Positions 22,338 to 32,820 of a stretch of 64,000 bases of DNA are shown piece by piece. The notes beneath the pieces were generated by a model. The model made no database searches. It was not told where the DNA came from and was given only the letters and a program-made list of their open reading frames with translations. This DNA comes from Gnetum montanum (lineage: Eukaryota; Streptophyta; Gnetopsida; Gnetales; Gnetaceae). Location: contig MNCI01029688.1 in the NCBI GenBank assembly GCA_015680685.1, positions 259,132 to 323,131 of the forward strand. The letters are read 5' to 3'. Numbering within the stretch: position 1 is the stretch's first letter; every line of letters starts with the position of its first letter. Made by a program: the position numbers and the translations under genes.

Positions 22338-24895
22338 ATGGAAGCTAGACCTAAGCATGGGCAGGAAGCAAGATTGTTCCAACTGAGGGACAAGTAGTCT
22401 AGAACTAGAAGAGGCTAGAAAGAAAAATTGTCCCAAGAGTAGGCAACCAAGATACATGCAATGGGACCTCTTTGGGAGGACCCCAAAGTGGAATCTATCG
22501 ATTAGATTTTGGAAGATCAAATAGAGAAATCCCATTGGAATGAGACACTCAAACCAAGACCAAACTTTGAGGTCACTCAAAAGGAGGCCTTCTTGAGGTA
22601 AATCAAATCTAGGGAGATTCAAAAAATAGTTCTTCTTGAACTAAAATTTGGATCTTTCTTGGACTCTACCAAAAATGATATTAAAGCTTAACTTTAGACT
22701 TCTCCCGTGTGGCCCATCCTCACTTCTAGTAGAGAATGGTACATGGGAGAAACAAATCTTTTCTAGAATAATAGGTAGGGAAATGCTAGTATGAACATCA
22801 AGGACATTTCTGTATCTTTCTGAATGAAGGCCATTTTTGAGGTCCTTGAGTTGCCAAAAACTAGGGCAAACTTGGTAGAGATTTCAACACAAGAAAACCT
22901 AGAGGTCAAAAAGGAGTGGGTATGATAGTGCTATGGAGTTGACCATAAGGAGTTTGGTGCACTCACAATCATAGAGTGTGAATATTTCAAAATTGTGGCC
23001 TACTACCTTAATTCGATAGTGAGGCCCAACAAGGTGATACCTCTCTCTACCTGTGTGTACCCCACTCTAAGCAAGAAATTTCATATCAACTTTCCATAGC
23101 TGATCTATCTTGAGATAGAGAAGCAATTCGATGAAAACAAACATGGGAGGAAGGCACTCCCCTTTCCATGTCTTGTCTAAAATTTATGCATAAGGGGAGG
23201 AATAGCCCATTATTCTAATGATACCATCAAACATGCTCTTGCTACTTCTTGAGTAGAAATGATGAAGGATAAAATGTCCACTAAGGTGCTTGAAGAGGAG
23301 CAGCCACCATCACCACCCATTTATTAACAATCAACCTTGTTGTCCCATGCTATAGTTGAGTGCATGCATAATCTCCATGAGCAATTCCTGTAGTAGCAGC
23401 AAGCATGACCACATGGTGGTAAATCCTTTTTTATAGGATAACATTGAGCCATCTCAATGAGGTGGCATGATCAATCAGCAAGATGAAGAGTTTGGCACTA
23501 ACATTTTCTACTAAAAGAATGAAAGTGTCCACAAGATCAAATCCTAGTGCTTGAGAGGTAATGGTGTCCCTCTCTCAATAGCAAAAATTTCCAAAAATAT
23601 TTGGAAATGTCACTACATTTTTTATGCACTTGGAAGAGGGCAATGGGGGAACTATTCTAGTGATGTAGTACCAAGGACAAGAAATAGTAGCATAGATGGT
23701 CATTGATAGAGTGGCCAATGCACTCAACACCCCTACAGCATCTATCCTAGATGTTGCTACACTCAAAGATGTGTAGGTGTCTATAGGATTATGAAGTGAA
23801 AAATTTAGTGTAGCCTAGCATGAGGAGTTGTTAGACCAACTGGTAGGAACTCAAAAATTGATTCTTAATATCTTTGATATCTTAGAAACCATTTCAGCAA
23901 ACTAGTTAGAGCTACTTAAGACTAGGGGCAAGGTCCTTATTGCCAATGCCCAACTTGATGTAGCCATAGACCAAAATTAGTGTTTGTCTGCTAAGGTTGT
24001 GAAATTGAAATCCCACCTCCCTAATCCCATCATACTTAGCTAAAACATAGCATGAGATGAAACTTTCAACATGTTTAGAAAAAACTTTAAGAGGCTTAGT
24101 ACATGAAGGAGTTGAAAATCTTTAATCAATCATTAGCAGATGCCATAGTATACTACATTCAGAAAGACTTATCAAAGGTTTACTAGGAGAACATCAAGCT
24201 GGCCTAGAAAAACCATCACTGGTGAAATGTTGTGATGTAAAAGGATCAAATGACATAACTCATCTAATAAAAACAAGAGCAACTTGCTAGAGTTAACACT
24301 AAATTAAAGAGATTAGCTAAAGAAAATTGAAATCTCTCGATAAAGGAGGTGCATGCCATTCTCCAAAAGTTTGCAATTAAAATCATTGCCTAGAAAAAGG
24401 AGACCATTAAATTGAAAAGGATCAAGAATCATTACATTGACTAGGTTGGCTGGCAAAAGGAGATAAATGGAAAACATATCCAACTAGTGAAGGAAAAAGT
24501 GAATGAGGCCCTCCAGTAGCTCCAACAAGGAGGTGATGTATGGTAGTTCATCTTTGATGTACTGAATGAATATCACAAAGCTAAAATTTGCCTCAAAAAT
24601 TTGTAGATCAAGGAGATGACAAAGTACATGGAGATTGCCAACCTTCATTGCTAAAATATGGTAATGATGACTGCTAGAAGACCGAGGTCAAAATTGGAGA
24701 AACAAGTGGCCAGCTTGTATCTTCTATATGAGGCTGAGTTCAAGTACCACAAAGAATTAAAATAGAAGTTGGAAACAACTAACACTAAACTCATGGTTCT
24801 CAAGGCAAAGTTTGCAAATCAAAGATCAATAGTGGAGAACCTGGCCAAAAGAATGACTAACTACCAAGAGCTAGGAAATGCAATCAAGGCATTTT
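22338..24895 (+). pseudogene. ORF3 of L2 copy 1, 3' truncated
   Basis: Opens MEARPKHGQEARLFQLRDK. The N-terminal third has the shared motifs LELKFGSFLD, PVWPILTSSREWYMGE and IKDISVSF; similar motifs occur in N2 and E. The following part is rich in Glu, Lys, Gln and Leu with heptad-like spacing (about 23880-24860) and is predicted to form coiled coil. No hydrophobic membrane segment is visible. Stops are mostly TAG where relatives have CAG, for example around 23385-23400 within a poly-Gln run. The end is lost at about 24895, where it fuses to the middle of an LTR. No known function. Confidence 0.7.
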
Positions 24896-24899
24896 TTTC

Positions 24900-25559
24900 A
24901 TCCCAAAGCAAGAATATTTTATAAGTGCCTGCAATAGGAGTGAGAAGTCTACAAATATTTATTCAAGCACTAATGTACCTAAGAACCATAATATGAATGA
25001 TAATCAAGATGAGCTTTGTTCATAAACCTTACATCATTTGGAATTAGTTTAATGTCTACTTTAAATACATTTATTATTTGAGTAATTTACTTTAATGAAT
25101 TCAATTAATTAATTAATTAGAAATTAATTAATACATAAGTATGTTCATTTTGAGCATATGTTAATGTTTGATAATCCTAATAATGCTTAATGCTTGGTAA
25201 CCCAGTAATGTTGCAACGTGGTTCAGGATGTGTACCATAAATGGGAACAAATGCTTATGTTAGGATTAGTTAAGATATTAGTTGGTTTTTAGATTTATTA
25301 AACATATAATTATTTTATTTTCAGCACTTAGGTAAATTAAGGAAAAAATATAAAATAATAAAAATCATATGCCTCAGTTACACTTAACCATACCTTTCCA
25401 CTTCATAAGTGAAACTAAGAAGATAATGATTATGTCCATTAGATTCACTACCTAGACCCATCATACTTAGAGAGCTAAAGTTTATGGAATTCAACTAGAT
25501 CACTTAGTGAACACTAGTGATTCTTATGGTTGGACATAAGGATTTCTTGCTACTCATCA
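24900..25559 (+). repeat. 3' LTR of L2 copy 1, 5' truncated
   Basis: Begins inside the LTR at the AAGAATATTTTATAAGTGCC phrase (counterpart near 11868) and ends TACTCATCA. The first 220 bp or so (U3 repeats and TATA), the polypurine tract and the end of ORF3 are missing. Followed by AAAGG and gag codons. Confidence 0.8.
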
Positions 25560-26184
25560 AAAGGGAAAGCTACATCAAATGTCTTAATATGAATAACATT
25601 CCTAAGTTTAAGGGAAGCTATAATTCTAATCCCCTACATCATTTACAAGAATTCTGTGATGCCTTCACCTTAGAAAACATTGAAAGTAGGTGGAAAAAGC
25701 TGAAGCTCTTTTCTAGGACACTAAGAGAAGAAGCTAAAAGTTGGTATAGATTGTTGGAACTAGATTCAATCCATTGATGGTCTATAATGCTTGAGCTATT
25801 TAATGAAAATAACTAGGTGACTCTAGAGTGTCCAATATGAGGATGCAAATCCAAGGGTGGAAGAAAGGCACTCATAAGACCTTGGATGCAATTATGATTA
25901 GGTAATACTCTTTGTTGTACCAATGCCCAAGCCATGGATACTCTCAACGGGATCAACTATGCCATATCATAGATGAACTCAAAACTAAAACAAGGAGAAC
26001 CCTTGGGATCTATGAAACTCTTTGACAAAATTTGTCATACCACAGAGCATTATAAATAGCAAGGAGCATGGAGCACATCAGAAAAGTTAAAACTTTGACA
26101 TGTTAAATCAATTTAATATTTGAAACAAAAAAAAGTTCAATAAAATGCCATGGATGACTACCATAACACATTACATGGTGTTGC
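25560..26184 (+). pseudogene. gag 3' half of L1 after the L2 insertion (copy 1)
   Basis: From AAAGGGAAAG it reads RESYIKCLNMNNIPKFKGSY, then EAKSWYRLLELDSIH, the same capsid segment as at 814 and 1957. One frame is open from the LTR into gag as far as 25777. The rest of gag has decayed, and 26040-26184 is a tail shared with 1300-1437. Confidence 0.7.
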
Positions 26185-27772
26185 TGAGTGGATTAGTAAA
26201 AAAGTATTGAAAGATATTTGGTGAAGTCTAAAGTTAAGGAAGGGTCCACTTAAAGTAACTTAGCCATTAAACTTTTTAAAGGAATCCATTAATTCTCATT
26301 TTCATGCATTTTTACTGATGCGAATCTTAGAAGAGTTTGTGAAAAAGTGAAATTTTAGGTTGGTTTAGAGTGGCTATGCTTAAAATGAAACCTACTTCTT
26401 ATGACATGTGGATGAATGAAAGATTTGCCTTTTTTTTTGAGTTGTTGTGGTCAAGATCAATTCATTTCTTATTACTTGCAAAGTATTTTTATTAAGGTCA
26501 ATCTTAATGTTTATGGATGAAGGAAAGTTTAGGTTCTTTTTGAATAGCTTCTATCAAGATATAATTTATAAAAAAAAAAACACTTCAAACCATGATGCTA
26601 TATATATGATTTGTGACTAACATTTTTTCATTCCTTTTAATAATGACCCTGAAATACCCTTTTAGAAGAGATGAATAAATTATAAAGATTCTTCAAAGTA
26701 TTGAGGTCTTTGGAAAATGACCTTCAAAGTTTTAAATAGCAAAGAGTAAATCAATGAGGAGTTGAGGTATACTTTGTTAAAGTCATGAGTCAGAGGATTT
26801 GCTACTGAAAAGCACTTCACCCGTAGAGGAATAATTTATATTGGCAATGACCCCTACTAGTAGGTAATACTTTAATCTACAAATTTGGTTGATGACTCAT
26901 GAAACAAATTACTATACAATGAGTGTTAATTAGGTTGTCACATAAGCAATTTAAACACAACATTTTTAATCTATATGTTACTGACTTAATGACTTAATGC
27001 TACAATCTTAAAAAAAATGTGAAGATGCTAATCACATGTGAAGGTTGAAGGAGCATTTAGGATATTTTTAAATATTTTATTTTAGTTTAAACCTTTTTAG
27101 GATATTTTTGAATTTTTTATTTTATAAAGGTTGTATCCACCTTGAGTTTCCTTACCTCAAGTTTCTTCTTAAAAAGAACTCAATCTTATCACCTTAACTT
27201 TAGTATTATTATTTTTTAATGAATGGTAAGGTGTTGGGTGAACATGGTGGAATTCAAACCTAAACCTATCCATATAACATATAGGAGGATTTGATTTTAC
27301 TCTAATGTGGTATGAAGAGTGAAGCAGCATCAAGGAAACTAAGAGCAATGGGTTGAAATTATATGGACTTCAATTGCACTAGTTGAATATGAGGTGAATA
27401 CCAATATCCTTCAAGGGAGGAATGCTTGCATTTGGTACATGGATAAGTTCAAAATCTAAAAAATTTTAAAAGTCAAAATTTAAACATGGTTAACAAGGAT
27501 TAACAAAGTAGAAAAACTAGGCTTTAAAAAATCATCATCAATATGCTTAATGCTCATCCCACAAAGTCAAGGTCCTAAGAGAGGTAGTAGATGAGCAAAA
27601 GCCTAACCTCTTTAGAGTGTTTGCACCTAAGCAAATCTATGGCTTAATATTTAAAAATATTATTAGTCAAAATCAAGGTTACATTACAAGAAATTCAATT
27701 AGAAACATCATATATAACTTCAATTTTGACTAGCATAAAACAAAATTAGCTTATGAATGAAACTTTAACATA
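26185..27772. other. Unassigned intergenic DNA with repeat fragments
   Basis: Mostly AT-rich sequence without a supported gene. 27000-27190 resembles DNA next to the LINE remnants (9009-9190, 39800-39950), including GTGAAGATGCTAAT. 27205-27316 is a copy of the second SINE family. 27540-27650 resembles 41140-41245 (CTCATCCCACAAAGTCAAGG-like phrase). The target duplication of N2, GTCAT, is at 27773-27777. Confidence 0.4.
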
Positions 27773-27777
27773 GTCAT

Positions 27778-28618
27778 TGATGAATCATGATTTTCTAGAC
27801 CCTGATATCAGATCCTCGATATTAGGTATGTGATATCATGACCTAGATAATGATATTGGATACATGATATCGTGATTCCTGTATAAGCCTATAAATACAC
27901 ATTTGGGCACACAGGAAAAGGGATTAATTAAGTATAAGTGTAGAGTCTTTTTATCAGTTTTAGTAATTTCAATTCTTTCCCTAGTGCATGCCCATAGTGT
28001 GATGATTGTAATTGTATGGAACCTTTATTTGAGTGTGACATACTTGGACACACACATGATCGAGAATAAAGATTGATATTGCTCCATCATTGTAGCATTC
28101 ACTTAGTTCTAATTGCTTAATTGTCATTGTTATTTATTGTTCTCTTAATTAATATTTCTTTACTATCATTTACTATTCTTGTTGTTAAATGTGGAATGAG
28201 TATGACTTAATTACAAACATTTAAGTGTAACTACTTGGTACCCCAGTAGCGTATTTAGGAGCACTCAAGTAACATACGCTTGGTAATCCCAGAAGTAGTA
28301 CACGAGGTCCAAGATGCACATGGATGATTAAGGATAGATGCTCATTGCACTTAGGCTAGTTTAGATTTTTCTTCTCATTGCCTACTAGCTTAAAACAGAT
28401 TATTTTCCATTGTCTCTAGAAGTAGCCTAGTGTTAGGAGTCATATCATACACCTCACTCATGACAAAGAAAATACTAGTCTAGGTGGAAAGATAGTGAAC
28501 TGGGATCAACGTGTAACTATCTAAACACCACAACTAGTCCATTTGTGGAATTTGACTGAATCATGCATGAATGCTTGTATTCGTATGATTGAATGTAGGG
28601 GTACCTCGCCACTCAACA
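27778..28618 (+). repeat. 5' LTR of N2
   Basis: 841 bp from TGATGAATCA to CACTCAACA. U3 has repeated GATATCATG/GATATTGG units between 27800 and 27875, then TATAAATA at 27890-27897. It aligns along its length with 35800-36654. Confidence 0.93.
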
Positions 28619-28637
28619 TTGGCACCGCTGCTAGGGA
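28619..28637 (+). other. Primer-binding site of N2
   Basis: TTGGCACCGCTGCTAGGGA adjoins the LTR. It matches the complement of tRNA-Asp at 14 of 18 positions after the first T, three of the four differences being C-to-T or G-to-A. It is among the best-preserved sites in the window. Confidence 0.8.
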
Positions 28638-28751
28638 CAGTGCTAGTTATTTAAATTAGTTATGTCATACAAGATCATTGTAACAAAGTATTAACAATAT
28701 ATCTTTTAGAAAAGGAATTAATTTCAATTAAGTCACACATAATTCACAAAA

Positions 28752-30806
28752 ATGTCTTTCTCACAAGACTATGATAACACAACAACTAGTAAGGCAATTC
28801 ATTGGAGAACCAACGAAATTTATGATGAAGACGAAGCTTGGAGTACTCCATCTTATGCAGGGGTCTCCTATGTAGATAAAAAAAACAAAATCATCCCAAC
28901 TCACAAATTCATAATCTACTTAGTGACGATGAACCCCTATTGGCCACTAAGAGACTAATGCATATACAAGAGGCTATTTGAATATCCCACAATGATCATA
29001 AGGAAAGTCATCTACCTAGGCTTGATTTAAAAAAAATTTCCAAGTTTTTAGGAGGTTATGATCTAGACCCACAACATCATTTACAAGCCTTCCATGATGC
29101 TTGTGTATGAAACAATATTGATAATGGGTGGAAAAAATTTAAGCTCTTTCCTATGACACTCATTGGCCAAGAAAAAGGATGGTATAGGTCCTTATAATCA
29201 ATTTAATGTTAGCCAACAATGGTAGAACTCTTCACTAAAATATATCAAACTTATGCAAGAGTGTTAACCTTGAGGAGACAAATCCAAGAGTGGAAATAAG
29301 GGCAACATGAATCCTTGGACATGGCCTTAAAAAGATACTATTCATTGTTAAACAATTACGTAGGCCATGGGTTCTTTGACGAAAGGCTAATGTATCACAT
29401 CATAGATGGGCTCTGTAATGAAACAAGGGAGACCCTAGGGATGTATGCCCTAGGTCAACTATATGAGCTACGAACCCTCCAATTCCAAGAGCTTATTAAG
29501 CAGGTACCAAGAGAAGAAGGAGAAATAGCTAAATGGGAGAGTGTTGAAAGATTTCAATAGGACCAAAATCTTAAAATAGCAAAGGTCCATGATCATAAAG
29601 AGAACAAATCAACTTACCTTGAGGAGGTGAAACCATTTCTATCCTTGCCAATACTACAATCACTAAATGAAATTGAGGCAAAGATCAATAAGATGACGAA
29701 ATGGGTACATGAAATATGTAGAGAATATACCAACATTATTAGAGGTTAAACCATGCCAAATTGAGTAGCATGATAGGACAGCAATAGAAAATCAAAAGGA
29801 AGGGTTGAAGAAAATAAGGATAAGAGCTCAACTGCATATTACCCGTATCAATGTGACATTTTCTTGTATGATCATCCAAAAGGCCAATGCCGAATCATGT
29901 CACATTTACATTAGCATTAGGGAGGAATGCTACATCCAAATTTTGTAAACAAAATATCATATTCAACCACATTGGTGAAAACCCCAGTCATGGGGGAGGC
30001 CACTGCCAAACTGACCATATCCTTTGTATGTCTCGATGCCAAATGTTCATTATGTTCAACACCCTATTTCTCCAACTAGACCAACATCCTCTACTTCACC
30101 TCATCATTATCATTCTCTCGAGTACTATCCACCCATGTCCTCTCCAACAAGACCACCACCTCATGTACCTTACACTCCTCCTCAACCTCAATATTCTCAT
30201 CACTTACCTCCTTCTACATCGCCACCAGTTGTGTCGGAAGGTTTTGCACCATGGCATTGACCCACAAATGTTACTTGTGCTACTACTATCAATAGCAGTG
30301 AAAGTCCTCCATAGTGGCAAAAGTGTCCTTTCTTTAGGCATGATCATAGGAAGAGACAACATGGTTTTGAAACTATTGGATCCACCAATTCAGCACACAT
30401 CCAATGCTGTGATGCATCTCCCTCCTTGAACTTAATGCCTCCTATTACCTTACCAGGGCCATCAATCAACACTCCAAGAAACATGTGGCCCAATGAATGT
30501 AACCATGTAGGGATTCATAGCAATCCTTTCATACCAACTTATGGTCATGGGTGCCGTAGTTAGTCAACTCCTTATCACATGACTACATCTTATAATTTTC
30601 CCCACTATGCCTACTTTAATTAAGTGTGTGAACCCTAATTTGGATACATTCCAGCCACCACATCAAAAGACACCCAATGGTTCGGATGTCAGTAGACTCC
30701 AATATTTCCAACATGCATGGATCTGCATTTTCCATTTATTAAATCTAGCCATGTCCAAAAGTTTAGTTATGGGGGATCTTCTCCATTCTAGTAAGTATAA
30801 TTAATA
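28752..30806 (+). pseudogene. gag of N2 with Pro-rich C-terminal extension
   Basis: ATG at 28752 (MSFSQDYDNTTTSKAIHW) lies 134 bases after the LTR. The capsid domain spans about 29010-29560, with KISKFLGGYDLDPQHHLQAF, ESLDMALKRYYSLLNNYVGH, MYHIIDGLCNETRETLG and LRTLQFQELIKQV; the segment 29315-29560 is still open. A zinc-knuckle-like CDIFLYDHPKGQC is at 29852-29890, with the second Cys replaced by Phe. The C-terminal part (30024-30806) is Pro/Ser/Thr-rich (PPPHVPYTPPQPQYSHHLPP) and ends in a region alignable with N1 gag (SKDTQWF). Frames shift at least twice. A functional copy would supply particle protein but no enzymes. Confidence 0.8.
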
Positions 30807-30809
30807 AAT

Positions 30810-30960
30810 GATTTTCCTTTTCTTCAATTTTACAATTTTTGCTTTGTTTTATGGTTCTTCATTTTCAATTTGTTGTCTTCTAATTTTTCAATTTCTAATT
30901 TTTCATCTTTCACTCTATTGTTTTTATTTTTTTTATTTTTTTTATCTTTTTGAGGGTAAT
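30810..30960 (+). other. T-rich tract after gag (N2)
   Basis: Runs including TTTTTATTTTTTTTATTTTTT follow the gag end, at the same place as in N1, L2 and E. Confidence 0.6.
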
Positions 30961-32241
30961 CTGATCGGTAAATAAAATACTCATGTGACTTAGTGGTTGA
31001 GATGTTGTTCTATGTTATCAAGTCTTAGGTAATTAATTTTTTGGACAGTGAGCCCACAACATCCACCCACACATTCTATTAATAAGAAGTTCTACTTTGG
31101 GAATGATGATATTCTTGACATCATTCAAACTTAAAGTAATTTTATGCTCATTATGCCTAGAGTGAAGAATGATGGACTAAGAAGGAATGGCTAGGGTGTG
31201 ATATCAAGGGGACTTGTGAATTCTCTTTGGTGACATCTATAGGTGCTATCATGTAGCCTGGTTGTACTAAGATCCTTGTAGATCTAATGAAAAATGGGAG
31301 TAAGAGTAATAAAGTCACTCAATAAAGAAACTCAATGTTGTTTTGAGGGTTCCATTGGAAAGACATGCATCCATGCCTAAAGGTTGGTAGCTTCTCTAGT
31401 TCACTGTTGGAAAGGACAAAGTGCCAAAGTAGCTGGAAAAGAAAAAAAAGAACAACATAAGAAAAAATGTATGCCATAGAGAAATTCCAAATCACTCCTT
31501 TCTTGGACAAAATGCCAAGTGATTGTATGCCTTGCTATCATGGTGCTCTTATGGTTTTTCATCGTTGGATGAAACAATGTGGTGTCACTAACTCGAGGAA
31601 TGGACTTGGTCTTGATTTTGGAGCGATAGGCTAATGACACATTAATCATGCCCTACACTTAGGATTCATTATTCCTTGGGTTAGTTACCTCACATCCCAA
31701 TCTTTGCAATCCCTTCTACCATTCGTTTCACCTCACTATCTAAGTATTTCTAACTTATGTCTTATGTGGCATAGAATTCATACTACCTCACGATGGTACT
31801 TACATGTGTGTGTTTTGTTTCACTAGTGTAGATTACATTTAACCTTTTTTGTGTCTACAAACATTTCTAGGTGTGGTTACGTAAGGGCATGATAGGTAGA
31901 AACCTAATTTGGGGAGGACCCACTTGAGTAATTTTTGTAATTTGCACTCATTGCACATCATCCTCACATCATTTTATACCCTCCAGGTATTGCATTGATA
32001 CAACACTCTTTCCCTCTATCATCATTCTAAATTCAAATGTTCCTATGCACCATAACATGTCCTTTTTCCTCATCCTATTCATGAATTTCATTGCCCAATT
32101 CCACTTCATCATACTCTTGGTGCCTTTCACTCTTGTCAGTGTTACCCTAGACCTTTTGAATTAACCTAAAATCCTTCATTTTTGGCCTTGGAAATTTAGA
32201 AATTCATCAATTTTTCGAAGTACCCTATTTTCAAAAAGTTG
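30961..32241 (+). other. Conserved non-coding spacer (N2)
   Basis: Block I AGTGAGCCCACAACATCCAC at 31047-31068; block II AGGGTGTGATATCAAGGGG at 31193-31227; block III with GGAAAGACATGCATCCATGCC at 31351-31384; block IV GTGTGGTTACGTAAGGGCAT followed by TGGGGAGGACCCACTTG at 31871-31926. No supported ORF in between. Confidence 0.65.
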
Positions 32242-32313
32242 CGATATCGAGTACCCGATATCAGGTCCATGCTATCAGGTTCATGATATCATGTCCATAA
32301 AAACTATATATAG
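32242..32313 (+). promoter_or_regulatory. U3-like repeat module and TATA box upstream of ORF3 (N2)
   Basis: GCGATATCGAGTACCCGATA, then TCAGGTCCATG and TCATGATATCATG closely follow the U3 wording of this element's own LTRs (CTCGATATCAGGTATGTGAT at 35838 and GATATCATGG). A TATATATAG box at 32305-32313 lies about 10-15 bases after the last repeat; in the LTR the TATAAATA box lies a little further from the last repeat. After the TATA box the sequence no longer resembles the LTR. Confidence 0.7.
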
Positions 32314-32568
32314 GGATACACCCTATGCACGTCAACATCATTTTGCACTATTCATGTGAGGGGAGTTGTTCAAATTTTCTTCCATGAATTTTCTAGCTTG
32401 CGCACCTATCATTCAAATAGCCATAAGTTGCTCATCAACGCTCCAATTCTTATTTTGATCGAACCTATTTAAACTCGAAGTGTTTGACTTAGTAGTGGAG
32501 AAACAATGTGCTCCAAGTTGCACATAGTTTTTTTAGAATTAATCATTGCCCGAAGGATATCGTAAAGG

Positions 32569-32820
32569 GTAAATGACCTTAAAAATGTTAAAAAACCATT
32601 TTCCAAATTAATTTTATCTCTTCACCCAGACCATGAAAATTATTTTTTGGAGTCACCTAATCAAAATTGAGCCCAATATTAAAACTTTTATGGAAAACTT
32701 TCATAAAATTTTCTATTCAAAATCAAACTAGATAAGAAATGAATTTATTAGGGCAAGAAGTAAGGTATAAATTAAATTTTGTAATTAGCCTTACTAATAG
32801 ATGGTTCCATGTGATTGCAG
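32569..32820 (+). other. Intron-like segment before ORF3 (N2)
   Basis: Donor-like AAAGG|GTAAATGA at 32564-32576, branch-point-like TTACTAATAG (CTAAT at 32794-32798), acceptor GTGATTGCAG at 32811-32820 directly followed by ATGGCC. Length 252, normal for a plant intron. Confidence 0.65.

Larger units (their letters stand above)
11643..25559 (+). mobile_element. Athila-like element L2, copy 1 (gag-pol-ORF3), inserted in L1 gag
   Basis: Left boundary is TGATGAAG and right boundary ACTCATCA. The right target duplication is AAAGG (25560-25564); on the left AAACA (11638-11642) has drifted, but the second copy keeps AAAGG (43995-43999). The order is LTR, PBS, gag, protease, reverse transcriptase, RNase H, integrase, T-rich tract, spacer, intron-like segment, ORF3, 5'-truncated LTR. 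Total length is about 13.9 kb including a 1.75 kb foreign insertion and a gap of unknown bases. Confidence 0.8.

Noticed and set aside
29887-30429. 180-codon plus-strand open stretch as an independent protein
   Set aside because: It overlaps the Pro-rich gag frame that starts at 30024 and has homology to N1; the longer frame reads as low-complexity His/Leu/Ile shadow sequence.
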